Part shown: positions 1-12,036 of the stretch, piece by piece
Position numbering within the stretch: position 1 is the first letter of the stretch
Layout of the letters: each line of letters starts with the position of its first letter
Program-made: the position numbers and the translations under genes
Notes under the pieces: generated by a model
Database searches by the model: none
What the model was told of the DNA's origin: nothing
Seen by the model: the letters and a program-made list of their open reading frames with translations, nothing else
NCBI GenBank assembly: GCA_011316305.1
Contig: SAUG01000074.1
Coordinates: 1-64,000 of the forward strand
Direction of reading: 5' to 3'
From: Rusavskia elegans
Taxonomy: Eukaryota; Ascomycota; Lecanoromycetes; Teloschistales; Teloschistaceae
DNA: 64,000 nt

Positions 1-500
1 ACCTCCTCACCTCAGACCCGGAGTATACTGCAGCCTCAGCTGACCCAGTAGAGTATCTGCAACCTGCAGACTGTAGGGAGACAGTTTGATCTGCATCAGT
101 GCATATCCTCCCCAACTCCGGACCAAGCAATCCCTTGACGTCTATTGTCCTCGTCGCTACCACCACAAGCATAAACAGCAGCTTAAATATGTTACAGGCG
201 AGGCAGCAGAAGGAGGGGAATTGATGCGAATGGGGCGAGATGAGTGATTGTTATGGACGATACGAGGAGAAGCTATGAAAGCATACGGCAAAGAAGGAAT
301 GTACACTTTATGTCCGACATGCTTTGATGTTTCTCGGGATATTGTGAAGTTAGCACAGACCTTGCTTCTGATATGACGTGTGCCCTAACCCTACCTTAGG
401 TTGTGTACGTGAGGGGCCCGTACCCTAAAAACCTTGGCATTTCGCTGACGTCATGTACGTGGGAGATACAACACCTTACAATGTCATCGCCAGTCACCCA
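1..500. other. intergenic, nothing recognised
   Basis: No coding signal was found on either strand. A short CCCTAACCCTACC stretch near 381-394 resembles one and a half telomere units but is too short to call. The region lies beyond the 3' end of the esterase gene on the minus strand. Confidence 0.5.
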
Positions 501-1806
501 TCACTGTACCAACACCCACTTGAGACCTTCAACAACGTTCGCATGGAATCTCTCCGAGTCCTTCAGCAGAGGAAACACCCAGGAGTAATGCGGAAGCCCC
601 GGACAACTATCGAACCGATTTGTTATGCTGGATATTGAATGAGTCACATGTCCATTCTCATGCACCCCAGCCGGAGACTCACTTGAACTTGTCGAGATGA
701 CGTTTGATAACAGCTGAGTCCCATCATCCCGGACCAGGTCTAGCCCGCACACGGCCATGTACGTTGGCGGAAGGTTGCGTAGTCCCGGATGCAGACAAGG
801 GAATACATATGGATTAGCCTTCTGCATGCTGCCCCCATTATGATCTGCATTGCTTCATCAGTCAGCCCCCTTGGATACAATTTGATCATTCGAGCTCCAC
901 TTGCCATAAAACACAACCATACTCTCGCCATCCTGCATCGGCGCCCCCGTCCATGTCTCCTCGTACGCCTTGTAAATGGGCCGATACTCTTCCGGCACAT
1001 TCGATGGATGCATCACCGCAGGACACATGGCTACCACGCCTTTTACGGTAGAGCCGAGGTTTTCATCATGCAGTTTCAGCGCGACGGCAAAAGCGACCCC
1101 TCCGCCCAGCGAGGAGCCGAAGGAGATAAACCGATCTGGACAGCCGTTGAACTTGGAGGCGTTGCTGTGGCACTGCCGGCTTCGTTAGCTTCTCTGGTTC
1201 AAGAGTGGGGCGAGATATCCCAGCTCGTCTTGTACGACCCATTTATATGCAGCAGTGCAGTCCTCGACTTGGGCTGGGGTTGGGTGTTCAGGGCCAAGGC
1301 GAAAGTCAACTTGAATGACAATGATCCCGGCGTTTTGGGCAACATAGCGGCACATTTCTGCGAGGCATACGGCCAGCCTGGGATAATTGCCCTCTTTGTG
1401 CTGGACTGAAAAATAGAGATGGGGTGCGTGGTGGCATACTGTCGTCGAACGCGGATTTGGTGGGTCCGACTCCTCCAGCGACATGGCAACCTCCACGGGC
1501 ACTGGGCACACGCATGCGTTATCCACCTTGCACAATCTCTTGCTTCAGACTTCAAGCTTCCTGTGGTTACTTACAACACTGCAACGGGTAGCTTTGTGTC
1601 TGTAGGCGCTTTCTTCGGCGTGTGGATGAGAAGTCGGATTTCTCCTTCGGTTTCCTCACAGTCTAAGTCTTGTAAGCATGCCCAGCTGCTGACGTCTTGG
1701 GTGTGTGTTTCGACGAAGGCTTCCTATGATCATGGACTTACCATTCTTCGGGCTTAGGATATTCTGGTGCGAGGCTGTCGAAGTCGCCTGGTACGCATTT
1801 CGACAT
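501..1806 (-). CDS. HSL-type alpha/beta hydrolase (esterase/lipase), multi-exon, possibly decaying
   Basis: Hormone-sensitive-lipase family hydrolase, similar to fungal versiconal-acetate-type esterases that cleave short acyl esters. Reading 3' to 5' on the plus strand, blocks in different frames join across splice sites. They are: an N-terminal block ending in PKPEEW before a GTAAGT donor (1741); a block GEIRLLIHTPK before an intron at 1502-1574; a block where the oxyanion motif HGGG should lie but which reads RGGC; then FRLGPEHP...AAYKWV; an intron at 1173-1235 with a GCTAACG branch; and the nucleophile elbow GSSLGGG. The rest follows as GLDLVRDDG and PGLPHYSW. The catalytic Ser, Asp and His are therefore present. 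Two joins (about 1690 and about 690) do not keep frame, one proposed intron (1406-1439) is only 34 nt, and the oxyanion motif is degraded, so this may be a young pseudogene. The start at 1806 (MSKCVPGDFDSL) is a guess. Confidence 0.55.
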
Positions 1807-2329
1807 TCCTCCACAGTTTCGGTGAACAATGGCCGTTGTTTGGGGGCTTCTTTCTCGAATGTGAGCTATTCTTCGGATATGTGCATATCTATGTTTGTGG
1901 TGGCCGTAAGTCCAATGGGTGCGAGATGGATTAACAAAAGACAGGAAAAATGGTTGAGCTTTAGGTTTGCAGGACGTATCAAATTTCAAAATAACCTTGA
2001 AGCCGCTTTGCTTACGGCAACGGACGTACGTAAAGCAGCAGTAAGTCCCTAGACCGTTCGTGGGAATCTCGGCCAATCACCATGCAGCGTGACAGCGGCC
2101 CGGAGTATTCGATGAGCAGGTCAAGATCGCATCGATCTTCCATCTTGACGGAAAACCAATAACGTTCTTGAGACTATGTGCACTGCCTCTTTCCTTCTTG
2201 ACTAACCGAAGCATTTACACACTGGGTGTCATCCACGGCATCGTTGATCGATACCAATAGACTTCGGTTTGAATCACTGCTATGAGACAGTATATTCCCT
2301 GATTCTCTTTCCTAGGCTCCCACAAAACC
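1807..2329. other. intergenic between divergent esterase and FAD monooxygenase genes
   Basis: This is a putative shared upstream region of two divergent genes. A minus-strand open frame continues to 2076 upstream of the chosen esterase start, but I recognise nothing in it. No clear TATA box or repeat is visible. Confidence 0.4.
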
Positions 2330-4579
2330 ATGGCTACCTCGCTGTCACCCTCTACTTTTCACAATGGATATCGGCAACCAGGCAAGGGCACACCATGGGT
2401 CATCGAGTCCAAAGAGATTGGCGGCCATGAGGATGAGTCTCACTGGACGCCACCTCCAAGCTCAGAGGTCCTGAGTTCAAACGTCCATAATTCTCTTGGG
2501 TTGAATACGCTGCGAACATGGCCTACAATGTACGATGGAACTAGTTCTCCGCACGGCACACCCAAATGGTGGAACCCTACCAAAGAAGTGGACGTCCTGA
2601 TCTGTGGAGGTCAATTTCCATCACTCTTCGAATAGCCTTCAATACTGACGTGACTATAGCTGGGCCAGCTGGCCTTCAGACCGCGGTCAGTCTTGCTCGC
2701 CAAGGCGTCAATTTCCGTATCATCGGTAACCACTGGCATTGCCGGCCTTCGAAGGCAAATAGCTGATATATGCCCAGACAAAGCCGCGCATCCCCTGATT
2801 GCTGGCCGTGCGGACGGCGTCCAGCCACGTTTCCTTGAGACTCTGCATTCCTGGGGTCTTGCGACGGAAGTGCACGAAGAAGGACCACTGATCGAGCGGA
2901 CAGCAATCTACAAAGATGGCAAGAAGTTGATGTTCAACACGTCCCACCAGTCTGACTCGAGATATCGTGGGCTACATATCATCACACAGGGGCAGCTGGA
3001 GCGTATATACATTCGAGATCTGATTCGCCATCAAGTCCTCGTTGAGAGACAGTCATCAATTGTCGACTTCGACGTAGAATCGGATCAGGCTCCTTCAAGC
3101 CACCCAGTCACTATCAAGCTACGAAACGAGAAGACGGGCACCGAGGAAACCATCCGCTCGAAGTTCTTGATCGGCAGTGACGGAGGCGCCAGTATGATTC
3201 GAAAGAAGCTACAAATACCGTTCGACGGAGTCAGTACTGACATCTACTGGGGCATCCTTGACTGCAAATTTGAAAGCGACTATCCCCATGCTTGGGTGTT
3301 TGGTTCCGTCATCTCTTCGGAGCATGGCGGCTGCGTCATCATTCCTCGAGAGGATGGCTACATCAGACTCTACACCCAACTAGATACCTCGACGACTGGT
3401 ACGATCGCACAAAGTCGGCAGGCGAAGAACAGTACTGAATTCCAAGAGTCGGGTGGCCACGTCGACGCTCACTCAGTGACAGCAGATGAAGTCCTCCAGC
3501 AAGCCAACAAGATCTTCGCCCCATACAAGTTGAAGTTCGCCGCCCCTCTGAGCTGGTTCACAGTGTGGAAAATCAGCGAACGAGTCGCAAGATCCTTTTC
3601 CTCTCCGGATTGTCGTGTTCACCTTGCAGGAGACGCAGCACATATACATTCCGTCATGGGCGCATTTGGTCTTAACGCTTCGATCATGGACTCGGCGAAT
3701 CTTGCATGGAAAATTGGTATGTGCGCGCAGAATCACGCGAAGCTATCGACTCTAGGTCCTACTTACGACTCTGAGCGCCGCTACCACGCCAATCGCATTA
3801 TTCACGTTTCCGGCTCTTACCTGCGCTTTATATGCAATTCGACCTTCCCACTCGCAGAGTTCAACCATGTAAACAAAGAATGGCCACCTCTACCCGAGCC
3901 ACAGAAGTATCAACCAGCGGCAGGCAAGCCGGAACAGGACCTGAAATTTCTCCAGACCTTTTTCGGAAAAAACGGGCCTTTCTTACTAGGCATTGACGCC
4001 GATTATGCTCCTAGTGTGATTGTACCGGATACGCCATCTACAGCCATTGCACCCCGCCATGGTGTCCGCGCACCCAACCCACGAGTATGCTTTGACATGG
4101 AGAAAACCGGATATCTCTACGATACTCTGACGGGGGCAGCGAGACTTCACCTTGTCGTCTTCGCCTCAGACCTCCAGGGTCCCGCACGGGAGAAGCTCAA
4201 GAAGCTCGCTTCTGCAATGTCCGACCAGTCGTCGTTCTTCCGACGTTATGGTGGGCTGGCCCGCTTCAATCCCGTCATAGTCACCAAATGCGTCCCGCAT
4301 GAGGCAGATTTATTGTTCAAGTCCGACGGTATGGAGGTTTTGGAAGCCAACTGCACGGTCGTCTATGATGACCGTGCGCCTGATGAGGATGCACACACCT
4401 GCTACGAAGTCGACCATGCAAAAGGGGCTATTGTGTTTGTCAGACCTGACTTGTGGATTGGGACCAGTGTGTTTTTGGACCAGTTGGATGAGCTGGACAA
4501 GTATTTCGAGGCTTGGTTGGTGCCCACTGAGGAGAAGTCTACAATGACAAATGTGATGAGTGAACACATGAAGTCATGA
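2330..4579 (+). CDS. FAD-dependent aromatic monooxygenase (phenol 2-monooxygenase-like), 3 exons
   Basis: Class A flavoprotein hydroxylase that would use NAD(P)H and O2 to hydroxylate an aromatic ring. Exons 2330-2609, 2660-2725 and 2778-4579 give 715 aa. Splicing the first 50-nt intron restores the dinucleotide-binding motif GAGPAG at residues 93-98; the second intron (52 nt) restores FRIID. Later landmarks are the DG motif GSDGG near residue 248, the FAD ribityl motif GDAAH near 399 followed by a MGAFGLN loop, and a C-terminal thioredoxin-like dimerisation region (about 520-700) as in phenol hydroxylases. Length fits that family (600-700 aa) with a roughly 80-aa N-terminal extension. No organelle signal is obvious. 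A P450 follows 620 bp downstream on the same strand, suggesting a shared oxidative pathway; the substrate cannot be read from sequence. Confidence 0.9.
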
Positions 4580-5199
4580 AAGGTCGTACGAATAGCCATA
4601 CACCAGCCTCTGTCATCGATACAGACGCACATGATGCGGAGGCATATAAGTAAAGCAGCAAATCATTTTAGAGTGGGCTTGTCAGTGGTCTCCTCAGCGG
4701 CCTCGTCAATGTCCGAGGCAAAGTATATTGGGTGCCTAGCCACTTCCAAGGTAAGACTACGAATATTTCCTACGAGGCGACTTATCGAATGGTGAGCGCC
4801 AGCCAACCTTTTTATTGGCCTACATCTTCATGGATAGGACTGTCTCTGGACCTCCTAGATGCGGCGGCATCTTACTGTCAGCCATACACACACCTATACA
4901 CAGTGACCCAGAGTCTTCTTGGCGTAGTATACTCTGGTCCAGTCCAAAAACCAAAGTTGATCCCTTAGTCCCTCAATCTGTTAAGCCGTATTAACGCAAC
5001 GACCCTTGTCCAAGCTGGAAGTTGTTCAAGTTAGAAGCAGGCGCTCATCAGGTGGACTGGCTCTTTTGTGTTCGACTGACTTGGCCCGCCTCGAACTTTC
5101 TTGCTTGTCTGCGTCAATGATCACATTATCAGCACATCACAGCTCCTGGTTGTCTTTTTGCCATTGTGGTCTGTCAACAGGCTCTAACAACCTCTCGCG
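4580..5199. other. intergenic, promoter side of the P450 gene
   Basis: About 620 bp without coding signal between two co-directional genes. It presumably holds the terminator of the monooxygenase gene and the promoter of the P450 gene. No convincing TATA box was found. Confidence 0.4.
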
Positions 5200-7260
5200 A
5201 TGGACTCAGTCATTACAAAAATCTTCATGCCGACCTTTTTGGAAATGTCCAAGCTCAACGTTCCATCGCTGCCCTCCATAAGTCTTCTCCTGCTGTTTTC
5301 AATATCGGCATCATTCTTCATCTGGAATGTAAGGTCCTACCTCCGTCTCCGCCACATACCAGGTCCAATCCTTGCCTCTTTCACCAATATACCCCGTCTA
5401 TCCTGGGTCTACTCTAACCACGCCGGCGACATTCACACCGCACTTCACCGCCGCTACGGTCCCATTGTCCGTTTTGGCCCCAACATGGTATCCGTCTCCG
5501 CACCTTCCGAAATCAATACAATCTACGACATTCACGGCAAGTTCCTCAAATCCGATTTTTACTGGGTGCTATCTTTCTATCTCAAAGGAAAAGCCATCCC
5601 CGGCTTATTCGCCACCCAAGACCGGCGAATCCACAACCTGCTGCGGAAGCCCATTGCAGGTATCTACTCCATGACAAGCATGGTATCCTACGAACCTATG
5701 GTCGACAGCACCATCACATGTTTTTTCGAGCAGCTGGATCGCCGGTTCGTGCAGACGCAACAACTATGTCCGCTGGATCTCTGGTTGCAAATGTTCGCCT
5801 TCGACGTGATCGGCTCGATAACCTTCTCCAAACGCCTCGGCTTCTTAGAACAAGGCCGCGACATCGACAACATCATCGAGAACAGCTGGAACTATTTCCG
5901 TGTCGCAGCCGTGAAGACACAGATGCCGTGGCTCGATTACATCTGGACCAAAAACCCAATCCTCCAGCGTCTGCGGAGCGCGCGGATCAACCCCATCGTA
6001 GCATTCGCCGCCGCGCGTCGCAAAGAGCGGAAGACACTCGAACCCGATTCAGCATCCTTCGATAGTGAAAGCGACGTCAAGACCAAAAACAACAAAGACT
6101 TCCTCACCCGCTTCCTGGAAGTCGAATCCCGCGACCCAGCCACACCCCCCTGGGCCGTCTCCGCCTGGTCGACCTCCAACATCACAGCCGGCTCCGACAC
6201 GACCGCCATCCTCCTCCGCACCATCATCTACAACCTCCTCAAACACCCTTCCTCGCTCGCGAAATTGCGCGCCGAACTTGATAACGATATCAATTCAGAC
6301 ACGAACACGGAACTCGTATCCTGGAAGCAATCACTCAACCTCCCCTACCTCCACGCTTGCATTAAAGAAGCCGGCCGTCTCGTAAGTAGCAGTCCCCATG
6401 CCCACCCCCCATCCCGCACAGCCTCCAGCAACCTCATCCCAGCACGCTGCTGGGGATCCAAGAGCTGGAAGTGAAACCTACACATCAACCTGAAACCACA
6501 ACCAAGAGCCTTCGATCCGAAATCTCCTAAAGAAAACCCCCCCATAGAATTACCCCTGTCCCGATCCAACCCCCTACCTCTCAAAAAACACAACTCAAAA
6601 AGCCCATCCTATACTAACCCTCCAACGCAGCACCCCCCCTTCGGCCTCCCCTACGAACGTATCGTCCCCCCCACCGGCGCCACCATCCTCAACAAATTCC
6701 TCCCCGCCGGCACCATCATCGGTATGTCCCCCTTCGCCACGCATCGCGACCACTCGACCTTCGGGCCGGACGCCGATATATGGCGACCCGAACGCTGGCT
6801 CGAAGGAGACGAGCACACGAAACGGAAGATGGAGAACGCGTTGTTGACGTTCGGAGCGGGTAATAGGAGCTGTATTGGGAAACATATCAGTTATTTGGAG
6901 ATCAGTAAATTAGTGCCGAGTTTGGTGGGGCGGTATGAGGTCAGTGGTATATATTTTCCTTTTGTCGGTGCTTATTTATTTATTTATTTGTTTGTTTCGA
7001 TTATATGTCTGATTTCATGTTTTGAGATTATATTTTCAATTTTTCCGATCGCAAGATTTATATTTCTGGAAAATAAGGGAAACCAAAAAGATATACAAAC
7101 AAGCCGATTGAAAACCGACAATACTAACAAAATAACCCAGATCTCATTCGCCGACGTCGACGGCAAAGACTGGAAAGTCGAAAATCGATGGTTCACAAAA
7201 CAAACGGGCTTGAACGTAAAGTTCCAGAAGCGGAACAACCAAACCCCAACAAAGCCGTAG
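5200..7260 (+). CDS. cytochrome P450 (pisatin-demethylase-like), 3 exons
   Basis: Microsomal haem-thiolate monooxygenase. Exons 5200-6381, 6631-6939 and 7141-7260 give 536 aa. There is an N-terminal hydrophobic anchor (about residues 25-44) followed by HIPGP. The I-helix oxygen-binding motif is AGSDTT, the K-helix ExxR is EAGR (390-393) immediately before the first intron, and exon 2 starts HPPFGLPYER. The PERF-equivalent is WRPERW and the haem signature is FGAGNRSCIG (Cys about 475). The style GLPYERIVPPTGATI...GT resembles the CYP57/pisatin demethylase group. Intron 1 (249 nt) has a perfect TACTAAC branch. Intron 2 (201 nt) is a multiple of three and stop-free, so retention would keep frame, but its GTCAGT...CCCAG ends and AT-rich composition mark it as an intron. 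The gene looks intact. Confidence 0.9.
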
Positions 7261-8055
7261 CCATCACATCCGATAGTACATAAACTAGACACAGTACTAC
7301 CGCTATGGGGGCTCGCGTTCGAATAGTGAAAAAATCTTTTATCGTATCGACCACTCTACTTAGTGACGGAGACCCAGATTGCTTTTTCCCTTGACTTTTC
7401 ATTCGTCGCCCACTACCAGTGGTCCAATGCGGTATGGTATGGGGGGCCATTTTCTTTGCAATACGATATAATGGCAGGGGTTTTGGCATGCGGTTACATA
7501 GCAGCCGAAACCCGTTGCATAGACTTGATATCTGTACCGGCTTCAAAGGATCCTATTATAGAATCGATGAAACTGCGATGTTGGGTATATCCTATCTCCC
7601 TCCAATGCAGTCCTTGCCTGAAGAAAAAAAAAAATTGTAGACATTGTAGCTTTTTCATCTTGCTGGGAATGATTTGGTTATATTGGATTGGATTCGTTTG
7701 AGTGCTGATATGTCCTTGACGAGTATAGATGCGAGCAGAGTATCTATATCGTCGTTTTGAGCTGTTCGCGTATTATCGGTATTGGGTACGACTTCCTCAT
7801 CTCCCTGCCCCATACTCGCCGGCTCCGTCAAAACCAATACCAGCTTTAAACCCTCCGCGAGCTTTTCTTCTTCCCGCCCCTCCTTCCTGCTACTCCTCCT
7901 CCTCTCCCTTGCCATCCCCCTCCACATCTCCAACCCTCTCCTCCACCGCCTCCCCCGCCTCCCAAACCACCTCCTAAACCACCTCCTAAACCACCTCCCA
8001 AACAACCTCCCAAACCACCTCCTCCCCCCCCTCGGCCATCCCAAAAGCCACATCC
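7261..8055. other. intergenic with a C-rich minisatellite
   Basis: Region between the convergent P450 gene and the frame-broken gene ending at 8056. It holds a cytosine-rich low-complexity tract (about 7850-8040). A minus-strand open frame here (7655-8059) is Arg/Trp/Gly repeats imposed by that tract and is not supported as a gene. Confidence 0.45.
7964..8023. repeat. 12-bp minisatellite, about 5 units
   Basis: Tandem copies of an AAACCACCTCCT-type unit with small variants, within a longer C-rich stretch. It lies just past the stop of the minus-strand gene and explains the artificial repetitive open frames on both strands. Confidence 0.8.
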
Positions 8056-9149
8056 TCACCCACCAATGCTCAAACCCATCACATCCCTATTCCTCCTAAT
8101 CCACTCCTTGCCCCCCCTCTTGCCCCTCAACGCCAAATACGCCAATCCCCCAGTCATAGCCAGGCCAGTGACCGGATACGCCCACGCAGCTACGAGACCC
8201 ACTTCAACCATTCCGGAGCCGATGGCCGCCGTGCATGGCTAGGCCGGCTTTGGACGCGAGGCCCGCGCCCATGCTGGTGCGGGATGCACTTGTGCTGGCT
8301 GTTGTTGCGGCTGTTGTCCCGGCTGTACTTCCCGCTGTGCTGGCGGCAGCGGTGGTGTTACCGGTTGCACCACCGCCTCCAGATATAGTGGCCGCGCTCA
8401 TTGCCGTTCCGGCTTTCGCGGCTGTGGCGCCGAGATAGGCTGTTTTGCGCCGGCGGCGATCTTGGTGCCGAGAGCGAGCTTGGCGCCGTCTGCGAACTGG
8501 TAGCCGATAGGATCGGGAATGGGCTGGAAACGGGTCTCGGTTTTTCTTAGTAGTCGGAGGTAGGGACGATGGGGATGCTTTCGAGGAGCATGTGGGGGAA
8601 ATTGTGGCAGTTTGGGGTGAAGAATCCGTACAAATCGCCGTTGAAGTGTTTCCATATGTAGTTGACTAGAGAGGATTTATATATCCCGCCAGTTTTATGC
8701 AGCTTGACGACGGGCAAAGGCCAACAGAGAGAGAATGCGGTATTACGTACCCTCCGCCATAATCTCTTCATGCGTCTTCCTCGTCTGTCCCACCGTTCTT
8801 TTCTCCGGCTTGATAGCCCCCATATCCCTCACCTCTTTCCACTTATCCGCATCGATCCAATGCGGTTTGATCATATCCGTCGCCTTCTTAATAACTTGGA
8901 CTATCTTTTTCGTGTCGGGCGAGAGAGCTCATAGCATTTACCATCGATCTCGAGGGTCAAGTGATGGATTTTGCGGAACATGTGGGTTTATTTCGTTGTA
9001 TCCATGGGTTTCGGAAGGTGTTTGATGGCGCGAGCGTTTTTGCTGGTGCAGGATTTGATTTGGGTGTTTATCTTCGAGTTGAGCTTGTTGCGTTGGTCGA
9101 TGGCGAGGGGGCAGGCCATCCAATTGATATCTTTGAGAGGGCAAGACAT
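8056..9149 (-). pseudogene. conserved fungal protein of unknown function, frame broken several times
   Basis: Minus-strand coding blocks in changing frames read as one protein. An N-terminal block starts MSCPLKDINWM (9149). Next come MFRKIHHLTLEIDGKCYELSR; DTKKIVQVIKKA...RTVGQTRKTHEEIMAEG; an intron (8666-8750, GTACGT donor, CTCTCTAG acceptor); and a block with YIWKHFNGDLYGFFTPNC and HNFPHMLLESI. A possible 44-nt intron follows, then an Ala/Gly/Thr-rich tail and a TM-like segment AAWAYPVTGLAM ending at 8056. The His/Cys layout of the middle blocks recalls PPPDE-like fungal hypotheticals, but this is only an impression. Breaks: an in-frame TAA (8988-8990) where CAA/CAG would fit, a one-base loss at CCC (8917-8919), a one-base loss at AAAA (8443-8446), and a one-base gain near 8231-8236. 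Either a pseudogene or consensus errors. Confidence 0.5.
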
Positions 9150-10461
9150 GGTCAAGAGAGACGATGTCCTGTATGTGTAGAGGAATCCGCTTTACAGCTA
9201 TAATCGTTCTGTCCTTGGAAGTGGAATGATGCCGACTGATGACTGGACGGATGTAGTACGATAGAGGAAATGATACAGACTGCGTAGATGAAGTAAAACT
9301 CCGGACATATGATAAAGGACAAAAAAAAGAGTCGAACCCCCACAATCGTCGGCGGTTCTGTAGCGGAAAGGCACCACGCATCTATATATCCGACCCTTAC
9401 CTAGGACGCCCCTTTCAAGTAACATAAAGCCCGAGTATGCAGCCCCCAACTGCGATAGTCATGGCTCCAGCCCAATGATAACCCTTATCGCTCTGTCAAG
9501 CGTTTCGGATTTTGGAGGGCAGTAGAGATTAGGACTACCGGGAAAGATTTGTGAAACCATTCGACCAATCGGAAGCCACTCGGAGAACATTTTGTGCAGA
9601 AACGTGACATATCGGAAAAATATCAAAGGTCCAAATACATAGGGCCCAATACATATGACCCATATCAGAAGCATGAGTTAGAGCCTGAGACTTTCCCGCC
9701 GCTAAGAGGCATTTTGGTCGTTGGATTGAGGCTGTACACACAGCTAGGTGAGGTTTCCAATTGCCACAACCAGGAATCTGCGGGACGAGGCAGGCGATGC
9801 GAACTGTCTTCCCCGATCATAGGGAGACCTGGCTTGATGTCTTCTCTTTACAGTGATGGAAAAACATAGTTCGGAAAGCTAAAGTATACTGTGGAGGATG
9901 TGATACTCTGCTTTGCAGAAGGCAGGTGGACAGACCTTGGAGCTCCTTGAGGATTTTGAGACACGATTCTAGATTCTCAACGTGCATTTTGTAGGATCAC
10001 GAGATCACACTAGAGAGTTAAAAAGTACGTCGAATATTTTGTGTGGGGTTGCAAATATTTACGTATGCCAAGCCTCTAGTGGATCGACCCCTTCTGTACG
10101 GGGCTTTTGTAGCCCCTTAAAGTGACGTAGGGCTGAAACTATATTTATCTTTGGGGCAGTGCTTCTGACACAGGCTCGAGGCTGACTTGGGAACTGTGAT
10201 CTGAATTAATATCCCGACAGCGAGAAATCCGTTTGAATTTTGCCTGAAAGTGCCTTTACACAATACATGTTTTCCATCCGCTGTGATTTTTGGTTGGAAG
10301 AAGTCTAGAAGCTGTGGCTCCTGATGCAAAGCTGTATGGTTTGACAAGTTGCATCGCATTCAATCATTTTAATTCATATCGATTCGTAATCAAGAAGGCC
10401 ATACTGCTGTCCTTACATCGAACTCCACAACTCTTGACCATCATTCTCACTCCTTAGCATT
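9150..10461. other. intergenic, nothing recognised
   Basis: About 1.3 kb without a convincing gene on either strand. Short open frames on both strands look random. A B-box-like GGGTTCGACTC followed by a T-run occurs on the minus strand near 9323-9343, but no tRNA cloverleaf could be drawn. Confidence 0.4.
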
Positions 10462-11469
10462 ATGAAGACAAAAACCACAACGATGACGTCTCGATGCATG
10501 CGAGCCTTCGGAAAAGTGCTCGAACAACTCACCACATTCTTCTACCATGAGCAGTTCAAGAGAATCACCTTGCAACCCATGACAGAGATCATTCAACATG
10601 AACAGGAACCGGAATTGCAGCAAAGGATGCTTCGTCAGTGGGCGCGGACCAAGATACGGGAGGCGTCGTATATTCAGTTGGCGGTAAGTGTATCTCCTGT
10701 CTTGACATCAAGTAGTTTGGACGGAAGAAGTAACGTTAGGTGTCATGTTCTGGGTGTTTTTTCCCTAGGCACGTCTACCGGTCGTTGTACTGATTTCTGT
10801 TCTGGGCAAACGTAGGGCGGATTCCTCTTCACGACCGTAGCATCGTGCCTGCAATGGCAGAGCGCCCAAGATGGCCACTGGTCCGCTCGAGCGTGTTTCT
10901 ACGCTTGCATGCTCCTCGCCTTCGTCGCAATCGTCATGGGCTCCCAGCAAATGCTGTTGCTCCCCTCTGAGATACCGCTACAAGACTCCAAAGACGACTC
11001 CGAGGGCATCGAAGCCACGGAGTCGAAGAACAGGTATGAACGAGAATTGAAACTCAAAGAGGAACGATACTTGCAGGCCGTCGTGAAGCGGCTCTGTGAC
11101 ACACGGCGTGACGACGGAGCCCCGAACTCTATATTGGTATTCGTGATGCAGGCTCCAGAAATGTTCCTGACTGGTAGTGTCGTGACCTTCTTGGGAGGAT
11201 TATGCTCGGTCGTTTTTGGGCCGTTGGCGCACCATACCGTGTGGGATGATAACGCCAAGGTACATTCAGCTCGTTCTAACAGCCTCGATAATTTTCTTAT
11301 GGGACCGTTCTGCTAATATGGTTTTGTCAATCAGATTGCCCTTGGATTTGGTATCTTAGGGGCCTTTTGCATCGTGGTCTTCACAACAGCGTCTTTCCTT
11401 GTACACTCACTTTTCAGCTTGCAGATCGACCATAAGTCCAGAATGCGTTGGCTGGTCGCCGACCTTTGA
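10462..11469 (+). CDS. multi-pass membrane protein of unknown function, 3 exons
   Basis: Exons 10462-10683, 10816-11259 and 11335-11469 join in phase and give 266 aa; introns have GTAAGT/GTACAT donors and GTAG/ATCAG acceptors. I do not recognise the family. About 70 N-terminal cytosolic-looking residues are followed by hydrophobic segments near residues 75-90, 102-122, 190-215 and 222-246. A charged, Glu/Lys-rich loop of about 60 residues lies between the second and third. A short basic tail (HKSRMRW) ends the protein. This topology is common among uncharacterised ascomycete membrane proteins. The gene stands alone, with no co-directional partner within 1 kb. Confidence 0.7.
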
Positions 11470-12036
11470 GGTTAAGCGATTGTACCAGATGTAGATGACA
11501 GGACTCGTCCGGCTGCTGGTCGACATGGCTTAATAGTTTAGAGCCAACTCATCACCTGTGGTCCAGAACACACCTACAACAGACACCGCGAAGCCAAGCT
11601 ACACATCACGCCTCCATTGACTTCTTCATCTGAGAAATCTTGGCTCTTCATTTGGTCCTCCGGACTCCAGGAAGAAATTGTATTTGACAGGTCAAAGCTC
11701 TGGTAGTCTTTGGAGTCGGCGAGTTTTCACTGGTCAGCCGGTGATACAGAGTATAACAGGGACCTTCATTCGAATAGCAGCTATACAGCAAGAACCAAGC
11801 AAATCGTCGAGACGAGTTACTTACGTCGAGCACAGCTTGTTGTACACCGTCGATGCCGCAATAATAATTGACTTCCAACATGACGATGTACGAGAACAAG
11901 ATCCAACCTCGGCTTCTCCTCACGGGTATCACTGGCGCCCCCTTGACTCGCCAATGGAAACAAGCATCGACGGAAGACGGGTATCTCGGTATGAAAAGCT
12001 TGGACTAACTCATCTGAAAATCTATGTGCTATATGG
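11470..12036. other. intergenic, nothing recognised
   Basis: No reliable coding signal. An ATG-led stretch near 11880 on the plus strand reads openly for about 40 codons toward the kinase-like relic, but I could not join the frames by splicing. Confidence 0.35.

Noticed and set aside
378..396. Telomere-like CCCTAACCCTACC
   Set aside because: Only about two imperfect units in ordinary gene-flanking DNA; not an array.
6940..7140. Continuous reading through the second P450 intron
   Set aside because: The segment is stop-free and a multiple of three, but very hydrophobic, AT-rich and bounded by good splice sites; removing it gives the normal P450 C terminus.
7655..8059. Minus-strand Arg/Trp/Gly-rich open frame
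   Set aside because: Its sequence is dictated by the 12-bp C-rich minisatellite, and the real coding frame of the neighbouring gene ends at 8056.
9320..9400. tRNA-like B box (GGGTTCGACTC) followed by a T-run on the minus strand
   Set aside because: No A box, anticodon stem or acceptor stem can be paired; the T-run directly follows the T-loop-like motif, leaving no acceptor strand.
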